Shown here: one piece after another, positions 23,187 through 34,682 of the stretch
Numbering within the stretch: position 1 is the stretch's first letter
Layout of the letters: the number at the start of each line of letters is the position of its first letter
DNA from: Haematobia irritans
Lineage: Eukaryota > Arthropoda > Insecta > Diptera > Muscidae
DNA length: 64,000 nucleotides
Reading direction: 5' to 3'
Assembly: GCF_050003625.1 (NCBI RefSeq)
Contig: NC_134397.1
Span: 98,378,162 to 98,442,161 of the forward strand
The notes under the pieces: generated by a model
Seen by the model: only the letters and a program-made list of their open reading frames with translations
The model's database searches: none
Told to the model about the DNA's origin: nothing
Position numbers and translations under genes: made by a program

Positions 23187-23255
23187 CTGCAAGATGGTTG
23201 GATGGACGCACGTTTCGGAATTACCACATTCCTCGTAAGCATCCTCTACTTGCAG
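23187..23255 (-). ncRNA. Hammerhead ribozyme with mutated core
   Basis: Read on the minus strand it keeps outer stem I CTGCAAG/CTTGCAG, inner GGATG/CATCC, stem II GGAAT/ATTCC, GAAAC, stem III ACG/CGU and a GUC site. The CTGATGA core reads CTTACGA. Loss of G5 of the hammerhead core is expected to abolish cleavage. The preserved stems confirm the fold proposed for 9078-9146. Confidence 0.8.
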
Positions 23256-23459
23256 CAAAACTATCAACCAATTATCAGAATAAATTCAGGCAGTTCACAA
23301 AACCCAAAAGTAAACCACACTTGAACCTTCCGAAAAAAGGTTTTACATGATAGCCGGCTTATGCCGAAGTAAATTCGTAGTTATTATTCAACCGTCGAAC
23401 TGAACGGACGTGTTTTCTATTAGCGGAATATTTCATCGTAATAAGTACTTATTACGAAT

Positions 23460-24690
23460 TTCACGTATGGTGGAAATAAAAAACCACCATGCAGCGAAAT
23501 TCAAAGTCTTCCACTGGGTTGCTAACTTCAGGGCCCAGTGGACGGGTAATGACTGAAGTTATAAATTTGGGCAGCGACCAAGAGTCAGGCCCAATTAGTT
23601 GACCTGTAGACGGGTCGACTGGCGGTGACACTTTGGCAAGTTGAACCTTTTCTAAGGTGACGACATCAAAAGGAGGCAATCCCTCTCGAAAGAGATTCAA
23701 GGAACGAACAAAGGCTTTGTTTATCCTAAAGAAATTAGGATCAGTCGACTCAGGCACGTTGTCGGCTTAAAATGTCGATTCCTTAAAATGGGCTCAAGGA
23801 ATTCTTGAAGCTTGAAAAATTTAACGATCACCGGATGAGCTGCCATCCTCTAAACGGCATCAAAGATCGTTTGCCTCAGTTGCAAAAGACTTGTGATGGC
23901 TATCATTAATAAAGGAGCATTGGACGGTATGATTCCAGGGCAAAAATTGGGGGGAAAATGAGAACGCGATGTCTGGTGTCTACTCAGAGGTGCGAAAAAA
24001 GTTTCCCGGACCAAGTCCTCGACGGCAAGATGCTGAATGGTATCAAGGACGATATAAGTTAATAGCTTTTGCAGACCAGAGGTCTATGGATTGCTTTAAA
24101 GCTGAATTGATGCTAATTGGTGAAGTTTGGGGAGGAGCCGCTTTGGAGTTAGTCGATAAAAAAGACATACCGGCTAAACCTAGAGCACATGCATGGATAC
24201 CGGCAAACCCTCCTGATCCTGAGTTAATACTAGAGAGACTAAAAGAATGTAACCCAGATCTTCCAACCGTCGATTGGAAGGTTGGTCGTTTGGATGAGGT
24301 GGATAGACCAAGACGACATGCGCTGTTTATATTAAACATAGAGTCGCTGCCACATCTAGCCCATAAACAAGGACGTGTAATTTATGGCTTTCATGATATC
24401 CATATGAAGATATGCAAAAGCGATCAGCCACAGGATTCCTAAACGGACAAGCCTCCGGCAGAGTCAGCAGTGAAAAAATCTACATAAAAACTGCAGACTA
24501 TTGCGAAAATCGTATGCGGGAAGTTTCTACAGGCTCAAACCTCACCAAAGCTGAACCGCGAATTGTTGCGAGAGTCACCGAGATCTGTGAAGAGGAAGCT
24601 CTTGATGACTCAATTGAAGCGGCTGATGTGACGGTGGTTGAAAATTTGGATGGTTCTACGGTTCCTCCAGATAAATCTTCACCATTGTAA
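23460..24690 (+). pseudogene. LOA-type LINE ORF1 (DUF4780-like), with stops and frameshifts
   Basis: Plus-strand frames between 23500 and 23960 carry fragments (a segment ending KALFILKKLG, then WAQGILEA, then a block ending MIPGQKLGGK) interrupted by stops. From 23969 an open frame of 157 residues follows, with GRYKLIAFADQRSMDCFKAE, VGRLDEVDRPRRHALFILN and YGFHDIHMKICKSD. This pattern is found in DUF4780-type ORF1 proteins of fly LINEs. The last part shifts frame near 24412 and ends at 24690. It would have been the nucleic-acid-binding protein of the element. It overlaps the start of ORF2 by about 50 bp. Confidence 0.65.
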
Positions 24691-24730
24691 GGCCGCTTGT
24701 GCTGCCTTAAAAGTTCTCCTGATGAAAGGA

Positions 24731-25583
<853 letters not shown>

Positions 25584-26220
25584 TTCAAGAACCATACCGG
25601 TAACGATATAAATCGAGCATGTATAATTGCTAAAAACGAACTAAACTTGTTTCTGCTTCCTTCATTGAGCAATGCAGACACTGTCGTAGCCAGTCTAGAG
25701 ATATCCAAACCCAAATATTGGGTATCTTCAGTCTACATGGGACATGATAGTTAGATGCCACCCTGTGCCGTTAAGACTTTAGTTGAGGAGTCACTAAAAA
25801 CAAAAACAAAACTGATTATGGGATCCGATGTAAATGCACATCATAGTATTTGGGGAAGTAGTGATACTAATGCAAGGGGAGAGTCGCTAATAGAGTTTAT
25901 TTTGCGTACTAACCTGGTAGTTTGCAATAAGGGAGATGCACCAACCTTCGTCACCAGAAACAGGCAAGAGGTTTTGGACGTCACGTTGACCTCTCCGGAA
26001 CTGAATGATAAGATATCTGAGTGGCAAGTTTTGAGGGAACATAGCTTCTCAGATCATCGCTACATCAGTTTGAGATTGGCTATTCGCACTTCAAAGGCCA
26101 TATTTCCGCCAAATGGTAGGAAAGCTGATTGGAATAGGTATAGGGAATCGTTCAATTTGATGACACCGGAAATGCCAGAGACAAATATGAGCACTGTACA
26201 AGATATCTGGCGGTGCCACA

Positions 26221-27620
26221 GTGGCTCAGCGGTCGTTTCTTATCGAGGAAATTGTATCGGTATCTAGAGTAAAATGGGCTTTAAATAGCTTTGGACCATT
26301 CAAATCCCCCGGACCTGATGGAATTACTCCGGCGGAATTAACCAGTACAAGCCGGTTAACGGTGACATATAAACGATGTGTAAACTTAGCATATATTCCA
26401 GAAATGTGGTGGGAAACAAAAGTCGTTTTCATACCTCAAGCGGGAAAAACCTCTCACTCGAGTGCGAAGGATTTCCGACCAATCAGCTTATCCTCATTCC
26501 TACTTAAGACCCTGGAGAGGATGACAGACATGTATCTTAGAACTAGCGTTTCTTCAAGTTTGCTCTCGAAACGACAGCATGCATACTCGAAGGGCAGGTC
26601 TACTGACCGCATTGCATGAACTAGTCAGCTTTATTGAAAGCTCACTATCTGTCAAAGAGTACACAATCGTAGCGTTTCTAGACATCGAAGGGGCGTTCAA
26701 TAATGTCCATCCGAGCTCAATATTAAATGGACTGACAACTCTGAATGTTGGTCCAGGTATACTTAGGCTGTTAGACGAACTTTTAATAAAGAGACGTATT
26801 TCAGCCACACTAGGACAAGCAAACATACAAAGGTATGTGAACAGAGCCAATCCCCAAGGAGGAGTTCTATCACCTCTTCTTTGGAATGTTGCTATAAACA
26901 ACCTTCTGGTTTCCCTAGAAAAAGGAGGGATAAAAGTGGTGGCATACGCAGATGATGTGGCGCTAGCAGTCAGGGGAAAATTCCCATCCACAATCAGAGA
27001 TATTATACAGAGAGCTCTCCGGATGACTGAGAAATGGGCCAAAGATAATGGTCTTGGGGTAAATCCTGCAAAGACAGAACTAGTCATGTACTGCAAAGAT
27101 CGCAAAACTCCCACGGTTAGGCCCATTTCCTTAAGGGATATTGAATTTCCCTTTGGTGAGTGTGCAAAATACCTTGGCGTTATTTTGGACAGGAATCTGA
27201 ATTTTAAGCTTAATATTGAAGAAAGGGCGAGAAAAGCCACGGTAGCTTTGTACTCGTGCAAAAAGGCAATAGGGAAAAAAGTGGGGACTAAAACCAAAAA
27301 TTGTGCATTGGCTATACACGGCAGCAGTTAGACCTATAATGCTATATGGTGTTGTAGTCTGGTGGCCGGCACTTCAGAAACAGACTTGTTTAAATAAAGT
27401 TCACCGCATGGCGAGCTTATGTATCTCAGGCGCATTTAGTAAGACAGGAAAAGACTCCCTTAATGTCATGCTGCATCTATTGCCTTTAGACATTTTGGCC
27501 AAACAGTCAGCTGCAACAACGGCTGTGCGGTTGCGCGAGCTATCGCTGTGGTCGGAAAAAATGTACGGTCACAGTTCGGTCCTCAAAGTAATGCCAGATG
27601 TGCCTAATGCGCTTTACTGA
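26221..27620 (+). pseudogene. LOA-type LINE ORF2 reverse transcriptase
   Basis: 26221-26619 encodes RT blocks with FKSPGPDGITPAEL, VVFIPQAGK and FRPISLSSFLLKTLERM. A frameshift near 26600 leads to 26579-27331 with TIVAFLDIEGAFNNVHPSS (first catalytic Asp), NPQGGVLSPLLWN and VVAYADDVALAVRGK (the YADD catalytic pair), then KCAKYLGV-type thumb sequence. A second frameshift near 27310 leads to 27303-27620 (LYGVVVWWPAL). Motifs are those of I/LOA/R1-group LINEs. The catalytic residues survive, but the frame is broken at least twice. RT would copy the LINE RNA at the nicked target. Confidence 0.85.
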
Positions 27621-27712
27621 CTATCAGTTATTTCGGACGGATTGTCGGTGTTTGTAAAGAATCTTACAGTGTGTCGGATCGATACTTGCCGGCGATGACT
27701 AAATAATTGGCG
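27604..27712. mobile_element. One-ended copy of the 213-bp MITE
   Basis: ATGCGCTTTACTGACTATCA followed by TTATTTCGGACGGATTGTCG matches one arm and half the interior of the MITE at 22901-23113. The other arm is missing. It lies between the RT and RNase H parts of the LINE. Confidence 0.7.
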
Positions 27713-27739
27713 ATGAAACTCTAATTCCCAACAGTGAAG

Positions 27740-28226
27740 CGTTGTGTACACAGGCCCCGGGGAATAAAAGATATATAGATTTCTATACTGATGGCTCCAA
27801 ATTGAATGGACAAGTGGGGTTCGGAGTATATTCTAAAGATCTGGAAATTCGATGAGTTACAAGGCTAGGAACTACCTTACATATTCCAGGGGAACTAGAA
27901 TCTGTTGGTATGCCTCTGGCCACCTGCAAGCTCTTATTGCGTGAGAAGGCTGTTATGATGGCCAATATTCGATGGGAGAATCGCAAGGGTTGTAACGACA
28001 CCAAGCAAATATGGCCCATTTAAACTTAAACCGCACTCTAGATATGCTAGTTTTCTCAAGGCGTCAGATAGCACCCCTGATATCTGCTATAACGGGTCGC
28101 TGCCAGATAGGCGAATTTGCAAAAACTATAGGTGCGAAGTATAATGACTATTGTATAAGCTGTCATAATGTGGAGGAAAAGGAATCAATTAAACACCTCT
28201 TGTGTGAGTGTCCTGCTTTTTGTGTG
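27740..28226 (+). pseudogene. LOA-type LINE RNase H and zinc-knuckle tail
   Basis: The frame near 27775-27850 reads FYTDGSKLNGQVGFGVYS (RNase H first Asp motif TDGS), with a stop soon after. 28011-28226 encodes RQIAPLISAITGRCQIGEF and a C-x2-C/H-x4-C cluster (KHLLCECPAFC). An antisense SINE cuts the protein at 28226, so about 45 residues present at 4520-4654 are missing here. An RNase H after the RT supports the I/LOA group. Confidence 0.75.
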
Positions 28227-28582
28227 ACAGCCCGATTAAATTTCAGGCTCACTTAGACTATTCAGTCCATTGTGATACCACATTTAACTAAAAGTACTTA
28301 TTACATATGGGCACTTCTAGTCTTAACCACTGAACCTTATCTATTATTTACTTCTGTTGCTCCAATGATAAGGGACCTCCTTTTTATAGCCGAGTCCGAA
28401 CGGCGTTCCACTTTGCAGTGAAACCACTTAGAGAAGCTTTAAAACCCTCAGAAATGTCACCAGCATTACTGAGGTGGGATAATCCACCGCTGAAAAACTT
28501 TTTGGTGTTCGGTCGAAGCAGGAATCGAACCCACAACCTTGTGTGTGCAAGGCGGGCATGCTAACCATTGCATCACGGTGGC
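28225..28582 (-). mobile_element. tRNA-headed SINE with a LINE-like tail
   Basis: Read on the minus strand, the head at 28582-28505 has box A-like ATGCAATGGTTAGCATGCCC and box B GGTTCGATTCC, followed by CGACCGAACACC. A ~150-bp body follows (CGCCGTTCGGACTCGG, GGAGGTCCCTTATCATTGGA). The last ~120 bp (from AAGGTTCAGTGGTTAAGACT to TAATCGGGCTGTCAC) match the LINE 3' UTR at 4655-4770 with only scattered differences. Pol III transcription from the head and borrowing of LINE RT through the tail are the usual model. The SINE lies antisense in the LINE at 28226. Confidence 0.8.
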
Positions 28583-28664
28583 TGCATTGACTAAACTACG
28601 AGTGTAGCTTAACCAACAGAGGAAAAGAATGTTTGTCAAATTTATTTCGGCAAAGCTCTATAGA

Positions 28665-28721
28665 CTGCAAGACGCACGTTTCGGAATTACCACATTCCTC
28701 ATCAGCATCCTCTACTTGCAG
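28665..28721 (-). ncRNA. Hammerhead ribozyme with 12-bp deletion
   Basis: On the minus strand CTGATGA, stem II GGAAT/ATTCC, GAAACG..CGTC and the outer stem I helix are intact. The 12 bases holding CATCC, the 3' strand of the inner stem I, are deleted directly after the cleavage triplet. Cleavage is unlikely. Confidence 0.8.
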
Positions 28722-29087
28722 CAAAACTATCAACCAATTATCAGAACAAATTCTGGTAGTTCACCACACACAAAGTGAACCACACTTGAACCTTCCAAAA
28801 AAAGGTTTATGATAGTCCGCTTTTGCCGAAATAAATCTTTGTACAAACACTTCTCTTTCCCTTTGCCAATTTCAAATCATCGATTTGAGTGCAGTTGGCT
28901 GGGTTTATTTCGAGCGTGCTTCCTCTTTTTTCATTCGTTTTGTTTTGTTATTGTTGGTTTGTACTTCAATCATATTTGTTGTTTTGATTTCAATTTAAAA
29001 ACCATTGCGTTGACTAAACTACAAGAGTAGCTTAACCAACAGAGGAAAATGATGTTTGTCAAATTTATTTGGGCAAAGTCTTATAGA

Positions 29088-29135
29088 ATGCAAGATGGTT
29101 GGATGGACGCACGTTTCGGAATTACCACATTCCTC
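29088..29135 (-). ncRNA. Hammerhead ribozyme lacking its 5' half
   Basis: Stem II, GAAAC, stem III, GUC and the 3' strand of stem I (CATCCAACCATCTTGC) are present on the minus strand. The CTGATGA core and 5' stem I strand are replaced by minisatellite-flank sequence from 29136. Not functional. Confidence 0.8.
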
Positions 29136-29136
29136 T

Positions 29137-29392
29137 TTTTGTGATAAAATTTTCTATAGAAATATAATTTTGACAAAAATTTCTATAGAAATAAAATTTT
29201 GATAACATTTTCTATAGAAATAAAATTTTGACAAAATTTTCTATAGAAATAAAATATTGACAACATTTGCAACGAAAATAAAAGTTTGAGAAAATATTCT
29301 ATAGATATAAAATTTGGAGAAAATTTTCTATAGAAATAGAATGTTGAGAAAATTTTCTATAGAAATAAAGTTTTGACAAAATTTCTTTTCTT
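29137..29392. repeat. 29-bp minisatellite array without HINE-A ends
   Basis: About eight units of the TTTTCTATAGAAATAAAATT type lie between RZ copy C and a Penelope-like fragment. Either the minisatellite has moved alone, or this is the remnant of a HINE-A element. Confidence 0.8.
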
Positions 29393-29607
29393 AAATTCTA
29401 TCCCATCCTTTATATTATATTTTGAATCCTTCGTGAGATTTTTCGATATGTCTGTTATGTATTTTGATACGTTATACGTAGGTGAATTAATCAATGAACA
29501 AATTGGTCTGAGAGGTGTCCCTTCCTTATGAATTTTTGGGAGCCCCCCGTTTTAGCCTGCGGTATGTGCACATATCACCTAATATAGTTTTCATCTTATA
29601 GTCGTAG

Positions 29608-30559
29608 CAGTTGCCAGGCGATTTTTAATTCTTCCCCACAAATCTTAAGAAAAAACCCCTAAATTGGTCTAAGCTTTCAGAGTATAAAAGTACAAAAAGT
29701 GGTCCCAAAATTACGTGAAAAAATCCTGTAGTGATAAGGTGGGTATTAAGTTCGAGTTTAGTCGCTAAAATCGTCATTTTTTCACGATTACTTTTCTTTA
29801 ATAATCCATTTTAATGAATACAAACTTTGTGCAAATTTACTTTGGGATATTCCCCATCAAGTTATAATGAAATCTGCAACAAATATGTATAATTTTATGA
29901 CTTTTTTTACTGATTTAGTTTTTACTTTAGTGAAAATTAGCGGCTAAACTCGAACTTAATACTCACCTTTACACTTTAAAAATTAAATTTAACACAAATA
30001 TATATCCTGAAAGAAGAGTTCTTTCCTGAGAAACGAAATTTTAGAAAAACTAAGTTTTCTTTTGATGCTAAAATTTGTTTTCGTTTGAAATAAATAAAAA
30101 ATAAAATTTGCTATTTAAGAAAATACTTTAAAAGAAAAGAGATTTTCGTTTGTTTAAAATTTCATCCTTGAGGAAATTATTTTTTTATGAATGTAATAAT
30201 ACAATATGTATATCAGTTTAAAAAGCGGGCTTACTCTTAAAAAGCCTTCAGCTGCTAAGTTAAAATACGATTGTTTTTAATTTTGTCAAATATTAAAAAT
30301 GCCCTTTCAACAGAAGAGTTAAAAAAAGATAACGAAAATAATGCTATTGGATACTTGTTTGTATTTAGGATCTTCTTTTTTCTCATAACTCATGTTAGAA
30401 TTGTTCCGAATTTACTTGAGAATTGCTCCACTTTATAAGGTCTGAAATAATTTTTTACCCCCAAAAATCCCCCCAAATAAATGTTACCCCTAAAAATCCC
30501 CCTAAACGTGAAAAAACCCCCTAAATTTTGGGGGGAAAACCCCTAACCTGGCAACACTG
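29608..30559. mobile_element. hAT-like MITE
   Basis: Termini CAGTTGCCAGG and, inward from the right, CAGTGTTGCCAGG form an inverted repeat. Flanks are AGTCGTAG (29600-29607) and GGTCGTAG (30560-30567), an 8-bp duplication with one change. The second Penelope copy shows the uninterrupted target. CAG-start ends with 8-bp duplications are typical of hAT elements. No transposase. A nested MITE lies at 29737-29968, and C-rich phrases (CCCCCTAAATTTTGGGGGG) fill the right end. Confidence 0.85.
29737..29968. mobile_element. MITE of the AAGTTCGAGTTTAG family, copy 2
   Basis: Arms GGTGGGTATTAAGTTCGAGT and (inward from right) GGTGAGTATTAAGTTCGAGT are almost identical and enclose non-coding DNA. It is nested in the hAT-like MITE. 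Confidence 0.8.
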
Positions 30560-31172
30560 GGTCGTAGTCATCTTTTTTCATGGCTACCGTTTTTCCCCCT
30601 TTGTCTGCATTCAGGATTAATATGTCTTTGTTTGATTTTAGAAAATGTCTCACTTCCCCAACTGTTTCCAATATGAATTTGTCTCTTTTATTCAGTTTCT
30701 ACACCCTAAAAAAAAAAAAACGCTTCTGTAACATATACTCCCAAACACACTTTGCTTCAAGCATATACATTTTTGGGTATTGCCCAAACATTTATATATT
30801 TGATTTCTTCCAATATATAATATGTGTGAAAGCATATTGGTCTAAACAATATAATATGTTTGGGTAGTCTACGTTCCAAACAATATGAATTTTTCCATCC
30901 AAATTCAATAATGTTGTCTTCCAGAAAACTATATGTTATTATGTGGACATATAATATGTTTGGAAACATTTTAAACCCAAAAATATTATATGCTTAGAAG
31001 AATTTTCTCTCAAAGGAGATTGTGCTCAAAATTTTTTTTCTGCATAATTGTATATTCCCTCACATTTTTCTAACGTCCACGAGTTTTTTTTAGTTATTAG
31101 CACCTTTTTCTGTAATACAAACATTGTAGAAGAAGTTATTCAATTTTATATTTTTTTTTAAATTTTACCTTT

Positions 31173-31240
31173 TGCCGGACGGGAATTCGAAAAGCGGACC
31201 ACACAGTTTGTAAGCCAGCACACTATCCACTGGGCTACGT
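31173..31240 (-). repeat. tRNA-Val-like sequence in T1
   Basis: The minus strand reads GCTACGTAGCCCAGTGGATA (box A-like), then CTGGCTTACAAAC (a loop that would present TAC), then a box B-like CTTTTCGAATTCCC. The 3' half of an acceptor stem is not convincing and box B deviates, so I call it tRNA-derived and not a functional tRNA gene. Confidence 0.6.
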
Positions 31241-31369
31241 AGCTGTTATGGTCATCAATAGATAATTATCGTTATAAGTTATATTTATATAGCATAGCTC
31301 GCGGCGCCCACGAGCCGATGCAAACATAACATTTTTTAACAACATAACATTGTTAAACATACATTTGTT

Positions 31370-31437
31370 GGCGACGTGGATCAGTGGTTGATCCGCCTTG
31401 CATGCCATGTGTCCTGGGTTCGATCCCTGCTTTGACC
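31370..31437 (+). repeat. tRNA-Ala-like SINE head in T1
   Basis: GGCGACGTGGATCAGTGGTT (box A-like), CCGCCTTGCATG (loop presenting TGC), and GGGTTCGATCCCTGC (box B) followed by GACCGAAACC. The tail word resembles CGACCGAACACC after the SINE head at 28505, so the two are probably related. It points away from the Val-like sequence, 130 bp to its left. Confidence 0.65.
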
Positions 31438-32472
31438 GAAACCAATTTTTTTTATTTTTTTCTACATATATTTTTTTACATATATTCCAGATACGTTTGG
31501 AATATCCCGAAAAGGTGTTCAACATTACAAACTACTATATTAAATTTTTACTACGAAACTGTAAAGAGTGTCTTATAAAAGACTTAAAGGCAGAAAAGAA
31601 CAGTGCTTGATATAAACGAAATGGACTGAGTTCAAATCATATATTACTTTTTTATTGCAAACATAAAAATTTTCTAACAAAAAAAAAGGTTTTTGTATAC
31701 AAGTTTGACATTTTTGAAGAATTGTTGTTGTATCCTTGAAACCAGTTTCTGTAAGTTGTCACATGTTGTTGTAGTTGACTGTAGAAACAATAAGCATTGT
31801 TCAACTGTTCACCACTTAGGTGAATTCTAACAAATTAACTTTCTAAAAATAAATTTCGTGTTGTTGCATTACTATGTAACAAAACGAAATAAAAATAAGA
31901 TTAAGGGACTTGTAAGTTATATGAAAAGATGATGTACAGTGGGAGAAAAGATGATTCAATTTGTAAGAGGAAAATTCTCAAATGTTTTCTCCATAAGGAG
32001 TTAGCCCAAAATTGAGTTATCTCTCCCAGCCGGATCTATACTAAAGACTGTGGAAAGATTCATTCGCCCGAACCGAAACATGTACAGTCCAGGCGTGTAT
32101 AGATTTGTATCTGGCGTTTTCTTTTCAATGGCTCTATTAAACATGTTCCTTAATCTATATCTGTCCATGAAGCTCGAAAAATAATTGTATAATTAGATAT
32201 AATGCATTTGGACGTCAATTGCCTGTTTCGGTATCAGGCTAACATGAGATATAATAATTCAAAACTCTTACAAAAGAAGAACGTGAAGTCGAGTATTTTT
32301 TATATATAATATTTTTCCATGTAATCCTAAGGTCTAAACAGTAATGTTACAACCAACACCTAAATTTATTTTGGTGTGAACAATTGTTTGCTATCATGTA
32401 GCACTATTAATTTAGAAATACAAATAAATATGAATTTTTATTAACGAATAATTTTGTACTTAATTTAATTGT

Positions 32473-32712
32473 TAAGGCCGGTATAAAGTTGGTATTATCG
32501 CGTTAAAATGGCCATGTTTACCCTTTTACTTTTCTTTAATAATTTATTTTAAAGAAAATAAACTTATTCAATTGTAGCTTTGGATCATTCCCCTCCATGT
32601 TATAATACAATTTACTGAAAAGAGTTATAATGTTATTCTGGTTTTACCGATTCGAGTTTTTCCGCTAAAATGAGAAATAATTTTAGCGGCTAATCTCGAA
32701 CTCTTCTTGGAC
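32473..32712. mobile_element. MITE of the AAGTTCGAGTTTAG family, copy 3
   Basis: AAGGCCGGTATAAAGTTGGT at the left and TTAGCGGCTAATCTCGAACT near the right match diverged arms of the family. The interior (TTACTTTTCTTTAATAATT) matches copies at 47390 and 55085. Confidence 0.6.
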
Positions 32713-32819
32713 TACTCATTAATAAAGAGGAACTAATCTTTGTTTTTATAGATCTTACTGTTTAATTTTTCACTGTTTCCCCCTGTTTTCATTTTACTGT
32801 CACAACTCTGAAAAGAGTA

Positions 32820-33252
32820 CACTGAAAAAAATATTGTCGTGAGGCCAAAGAGTTCGTGTCCTTAAAATAAGAATACAAATTTTGCTTAGCTTAGAAGATG
32901 CATTTCTCTAATATAAAGTTTTTTTTCCATGTTCAAAAGTCGATAAACTGTTCAATGAAGTCGTGTTGTCCTTATAATTAAGTGATTTGACTTGAAAATG
33001 GGTATCATAACATGAAAGAAAAAATTTTTGGTCTAAGGTCAACTTGCAAAAATCGTTAAAAAATAGGACATGTTTTTCAAGACTTTATTTTAAAGACGTT
33101 TTTACTTGAAACATAGCATAATTTCTACTGCTTCATAGAGTCAAATACACAAAACCGTACTTGAATTCTCGGCTTCATTGGCTCGGAATCAATACCAAAA
33201 TTGTTAAAGTAGAGACACAATCTTTGGAACCGGGCATGCTTTTTTTTCAGTG
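32820..33252. mobile_element. T4 copy 1: TA-target MITE
   Basis: TA at 32818-32819 and 33253-33254; termini CACTGAAAAAAATATTGTCG and (inward) CACTGAAAAAAAAGCATGCC. The left third matches T4 copy 2 (34024-34680): ATTGTCGTGAGG, GTCGATAAACT, TCAATGAAGTCG. Non-coding. Confidence 0.8.
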
Positions 33253-34023
33253 TATAGTGCCCTTTCATTAGTTTTTATGAAGATCCCTCTACCTTTGTTT
33301 GAATATTTTGACTTACTCGTCCTACGTTCCGATTTGTTTTGACGAAACAAAAAAAAAATTGTGCCCGTAATACGAAAATGATAAACAAAACTCATGCTCT
33401 TTTTTCAAATGTCTTTTTTTTTGGTTCCGAATGAATTTTCTCTCCGAATACTCATTTTAATATTTTCACTTAAGCATATACAATTTTGTATATGTTTACT
33501 CCAAATTTGAAAATTTATATTTGTTTATATTCACACATAGTATTTTCCAATCTTTAATGAAATTTCCTTTGTGTATATATTTTTAAGGCGCCAATGGGTT
33601 ACTTTCATTATTTTACTTCCAGTATACACTTTATATCTCTCTTTCTAAACACATTTATGTTTATAGTCTATTTCTAAATTAATATATGTTTGCATCCAAG
33701 CATATTATATTTACAAACATTTTATGTCCCAAACATAATATGTTCTAACATATATGTCCAAAAAATATTATGCTAGTTTATGAGCATTATATGCTTGCAC
33801 TTAAAAATATTGTGTTTAAAAATTTGAGTTCCAAACATATAATTTGTACACCCAAACATATGAAAAACAGTCTTTTTCGTCCGTGTATTTTCGTAGATTG
33901 TCATCTATCACCGTAACTAGTTTTATTCTATCGTTCTCTTGTTGCTCGTTACTTTCTAATGTTTGAACACACTCTTCTCCTTCTGCTATTACATTAAACA
34001 TTGGGAAAGTTGTTCTTGTCGTA

Positions 34024-34680
34024 CACTGAAAAAAAAAATTGTCGTGAGGTCAAAGATTTCATGTCTTTAAAATACGAATACAAATTTTGCTTAGCATAGA
34101 AGACGCATTTCTCTAAAATAAAGTTATTTTCCTTGTCCAAAAGTCGATAAACTTTTCAATGAAGTCGTATTGTCCTTATAATTAAGTGATTTGACTTAAA
34201 AATGGGTATCTTAACATGAAAGAAAAAATTTATAGGCTAAGGTCAACTTGACTTTAATAATTCAGAAAAATTCTTTAAATTTAATGAAATTGTCTTTAAA
34301 TTTGTTGTCTTTTTGCATCTTGACTACAAAGCAAAATATCGTTCAAATATAGGACATGTTTTTCAAAACTTTATTTTAAAGAAGTTTTTTACTTCAAACA
34401 TAGCTTAATTTCTACTGGAAGTCGAGTCTTAATTTGGAAAATAAAGTTGCCGTTAACTCGTTTTTAAAGGACTTTGATAGCATATGAAGAAAAAAAGCTG
34501 AGAAAGCGAAAAATTAAAATTTGCTTCCTAGAAGCAAGTACACAAAACCTAAATTTAAAAGAGAATTGTGTCTTAAAAGTATCCTTACTTGTATTCTCCG
34601 CTTCTTTGGCTCGGAATCAATACCAAATTTTTTATAGTAAAGACAAAATCTTTGGAACCGAGTATGCTTTTTTTTCAGTG
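34024..34680. mobile_element. T4 copy 2 in Penelope-like element
   Basis: TA at 34022-34023 and 34681-34682; termini CACTGAAAAAAAAAAATTGTC (read to the first 20 bases) and (inward) CACTGAAAAAAAAGCATAC. The other Penelope copy has the empty target CCCTACGACAAG at about 55750. At 657 bp it is longer than copy 1, and it has no transposase. Confidence 0.85.
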
Positions 34681-34682
34681 TA

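Larger units (their letters stand above)
17166..23385 (-). mobile_element. RZ copy B, split by HINE-A copy 5
   Basis: An inverted RZ unit runs from AAATCATCGATTTGAG (17170) to GCGTGCTTCCTCTTTT (17225), then resumes after HINE-A at 22815 (TTTTCATTCGTTTTGTTTTG) and continues through a ribozyme at 23187-23255 to about 23385. RZ copy C at 28874-28960 shows the same text without interruption, which confirms that HINE-A is the insertion. A 213-bp MITE (22901-23113) also sits in it. No coding sequence. Confidence 0.75.
28583..29136 (-). mobile_element. RZ copy C: tandem unit with two damaged ribozymes
   Basis: TGACTAAACTAC recurs at 28588 and 29011, giving a 423-bp period close to the 425 bp of copy A. 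Each repeat leads into a hammerhead (28665-28721 and 29088-29135). Between them lie RZ landmarks: GCGTGCTTCCTCTTTT, ATCATCGATTTGAGTG and GTTAAGCTACAC in complement. The copy starts directly at the SINE head and ends at the 29-bp minisatellite. No protein is encoded. Confidence 0.75.
30702..33885. mobile_element. T1 copy in Penelope-like element
   Basis: TA at 30700-30701 and 33886-33887 flanks termini CACCCTAAAAAAAAAAAACG and (inward from right) CACGGACGAAAAAGACTG. The uninterrupted target is visible in the other Penelope copy. Sub-terminal DNA is rich in CATATG/AACATAT words on both sides (30730-31000 and 33470-33860). The interior carries a divergent pair of tRNA-like sequences (31173-31437), T4 (32820-33252) and a MITE (32473-32712). 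TA duplication suggests Tc1/mariner mobilisation; no transposase is encoded. Confidence 0.8.

Noticed and set aside
23461..23757. 98-residue minus-strand frame
   Set aside because: It lies opposite decayed plus-strand LINE ORF1 text and has no motif of its own; judged a shadow.
26554..27297. 247-residue minus-strand frame
   Set aside because: It is the antisense of the LINE reverse transcriptase block with the YADD motif on the plus strand.
31173..31437. Functional tRNA genes
   Set aside because: Box A/B are recognisable, but acceptor stems are incomplete, arms vary among copies and all lie inside transposons, so they are annotated as tRNA-derived repeats.
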